Part shown: in pieces, positions 63,045 through 64,000 of the stretch
Position numbering within the stretch: the first letter of the stretch is position 1
Layout of the letters: each line of letters starts with the position of its first letter
Source: Diphasiastrum complanatum
Taxonomy: Eukaryota; Streptophyta; Lycopodiopsida; Lycopodiales; Lycopodiaceae
NCBI GenBank assembly: GCA_029204225.1
Contig: CM055103.1
Span: 44,849,970-44,913,969 of the forward strand
DNA: 64,000 nucleotides
Direction: 5' to 3'
Translations under genes and position numbers: made by a program
The notes under the pieces: model-generated
Seen by the model: only the letters and a program-made list of their open reading frames with translations
Database searches by the model: none
Told to the model about the DNA's origin: nothing

Positions 63045-64000
63045 AACAACTTCTACATCTGGAAGTTAAAACTTAGAATGATGCTGGAGGATCAAATATC
63101 AGAAGGCCTTAGCATGCATCACACTCAATCTAGCCGACTCCCAAATATCTTACGTTACCACGTGCAAAACCTCTAAGGAAGCACTAGACTTGTTATCAAG
63201 TCTCTATGAGACTCACGATATAACCACGAGATTACATCTTAGAAGGAAGTTCTTTACTCTTAACATGTTTGATTCTACTGCCATCACTTCTCACATCAAC
63301 AGCTTCAAGTCCCTATTAGATCAGTTAGCAATTGTAGGATGTTCTATTCAAGATGATGATGCCGTCATGACCTTGCTTTCTCTTCTTCCAAAGTCGTAGC
63401 TATGAGCACTTTGTGGTGATGATCTCTACACAACCGGACCTCACCTTTCAAAAGGTGATTGGTCATCTTCTTCAAGAAGAAATACGGAGAAAGACTAGCA
63501 GCCTGTCCATAAAAGACAAATCCATGGCTCTTACACCAAGAAGAAAGACTATTCCAAGGGCAAGAATCAAGTGCAGCAGTAACAGCAGAAGCCTCACACT
63601 CAAGGTGAGCACGGTGGATCGAACAAGAAGCTCTTCTGTAGATATTGCAAGAGCGCTGATCACGACATCAAGGAGTGTCGTATCTAGATCTACAATGAGG
63701 CAAAGAAGCAGCAACAACAACAGCAGCCAGAGACTCCTCCAATGCGGTCAAATTCAAGGAGTTGTTAATGGCTTACATCAGCATCGAAGACTATGATAGT
63801 TGGTACCCAGACAACGGCGCTACCCAACACATGACCTCTCGCAAGGAATGATTTACAAGGTACACAGCTTACAACAGAGACCAATTTATCTACCTTGGAT
63901 ATTCTAGCACCATATGCGTGGAAGGCAAAGGAACAGTGAAAAACACCTTTAACAAAGATCTATCTATTTGTGTTCCTAACATCCTTCATGCTCCTCAGTT
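63045..64000 (+). pseudogene. Ty1/copia fragment 5: gag to integrase start, continues past the window
   Basis: Reads NNFYIWKLKLRMMLEDQ, then in a shifted frame SKEALDLLSSLYETHD, HLRRKFFTLNMFDST, INSFKSLLDQLAIVG and LLSLLPKS (UBN2-type gag). After a frame change it reads MISTQPDLTFQKVIGHLLQEE, a CCHC-like knuckle (FCRYCKSADHDIKEC), a protease-like site (WYPDNGATQHMTSRKE) and LSICVPNILHAPQ at the right edge. Several stops and frame changes are present. A different copia lineage from elements 1 and 2, judging by sequence. Confidence 0.82.

Overview
This window comes from a land-plant nuclear genome that is large and rich in transposons. The only cellular gene I can follow has GT-AG introns and encodes a plant-type PARP. 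A broken NCED/CCD (carotenoid cleavage dioxygenase) copy is also present. Almost everything else is plant Ty1/copia and Ty3/gypsy elements, LINE, hAT and other transposon DNA in many states of decay. A gymnosperm or fern-like genome would fit the very long repeat-filled introns, but nothing here fixes the lineage. I saw no CRISPR array, prokaryotic operon or confident tRNA/rRNA gene.

The backbone is the 3' part of a poly(ADP-ribose) polymerase gene on the + strand. Eight exons between 1091 and 32997 join in phase with intact splice sites and encode about 249 residues. They cover the end of the PARP regulatory domain and the whole catalytic domain, including the H-Y-E residues. Earlier exons must lie left of the window. 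The intron at 1369-4069 holds a reversed LINE. The intron at 4181-7895 holds an antisense NCED pseudogene. The intron at 7972-31005 (23 kb) holds a nested stack: a possible old retroelement (about 8.3-9.3 and 29.5-30.2 kb), a hAT-like transposon inside it (about 9.3-29.5 kb), a 15.4-kb unit bounded by 284-bp near-identical inverted repeats inside the hAT coding region (12273-27657), and a young chromodomain-type Ty3/gypsy element inside a gag gene of that unit (15126-21544; 358-bp LTRs, 5-bp target duplication).

Downstream of PARP (33-64 kb) there is no intact cellular gene that I can recognise. In order it contains a copia fragment (34.1-36.6 kb), a transposase-like remnant (37.8-38.6 kb), a full-length but decayed copia element (39272-44229), a copia deletion derivative (45.4-46.5 kb), a gypsy gag-protease fragment with a probable 5' LTR (46.8-51.6 kb), a compound microsatellite (52.3 kb), a 91-bp hairpin (54.1 kb), a coiled-coil pseudogene with a weak RNase H-like neighbour (55.6-57.4 kb), a gypsy element with a minisatellite leader and decayed pro-pol (57.5-62.5 kb), and two more copia fragments up to the right edge.

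The least familiar material is the inverted-repeat unit. It carries a long open reading frame (24887-27441, one frameshift) that ends inside the right inverted repeat. It also carries minisatellites built on a TCTC-RRCCGACG core, which recurs in the leader of a second, related gypsy copy at 57.5 kb.
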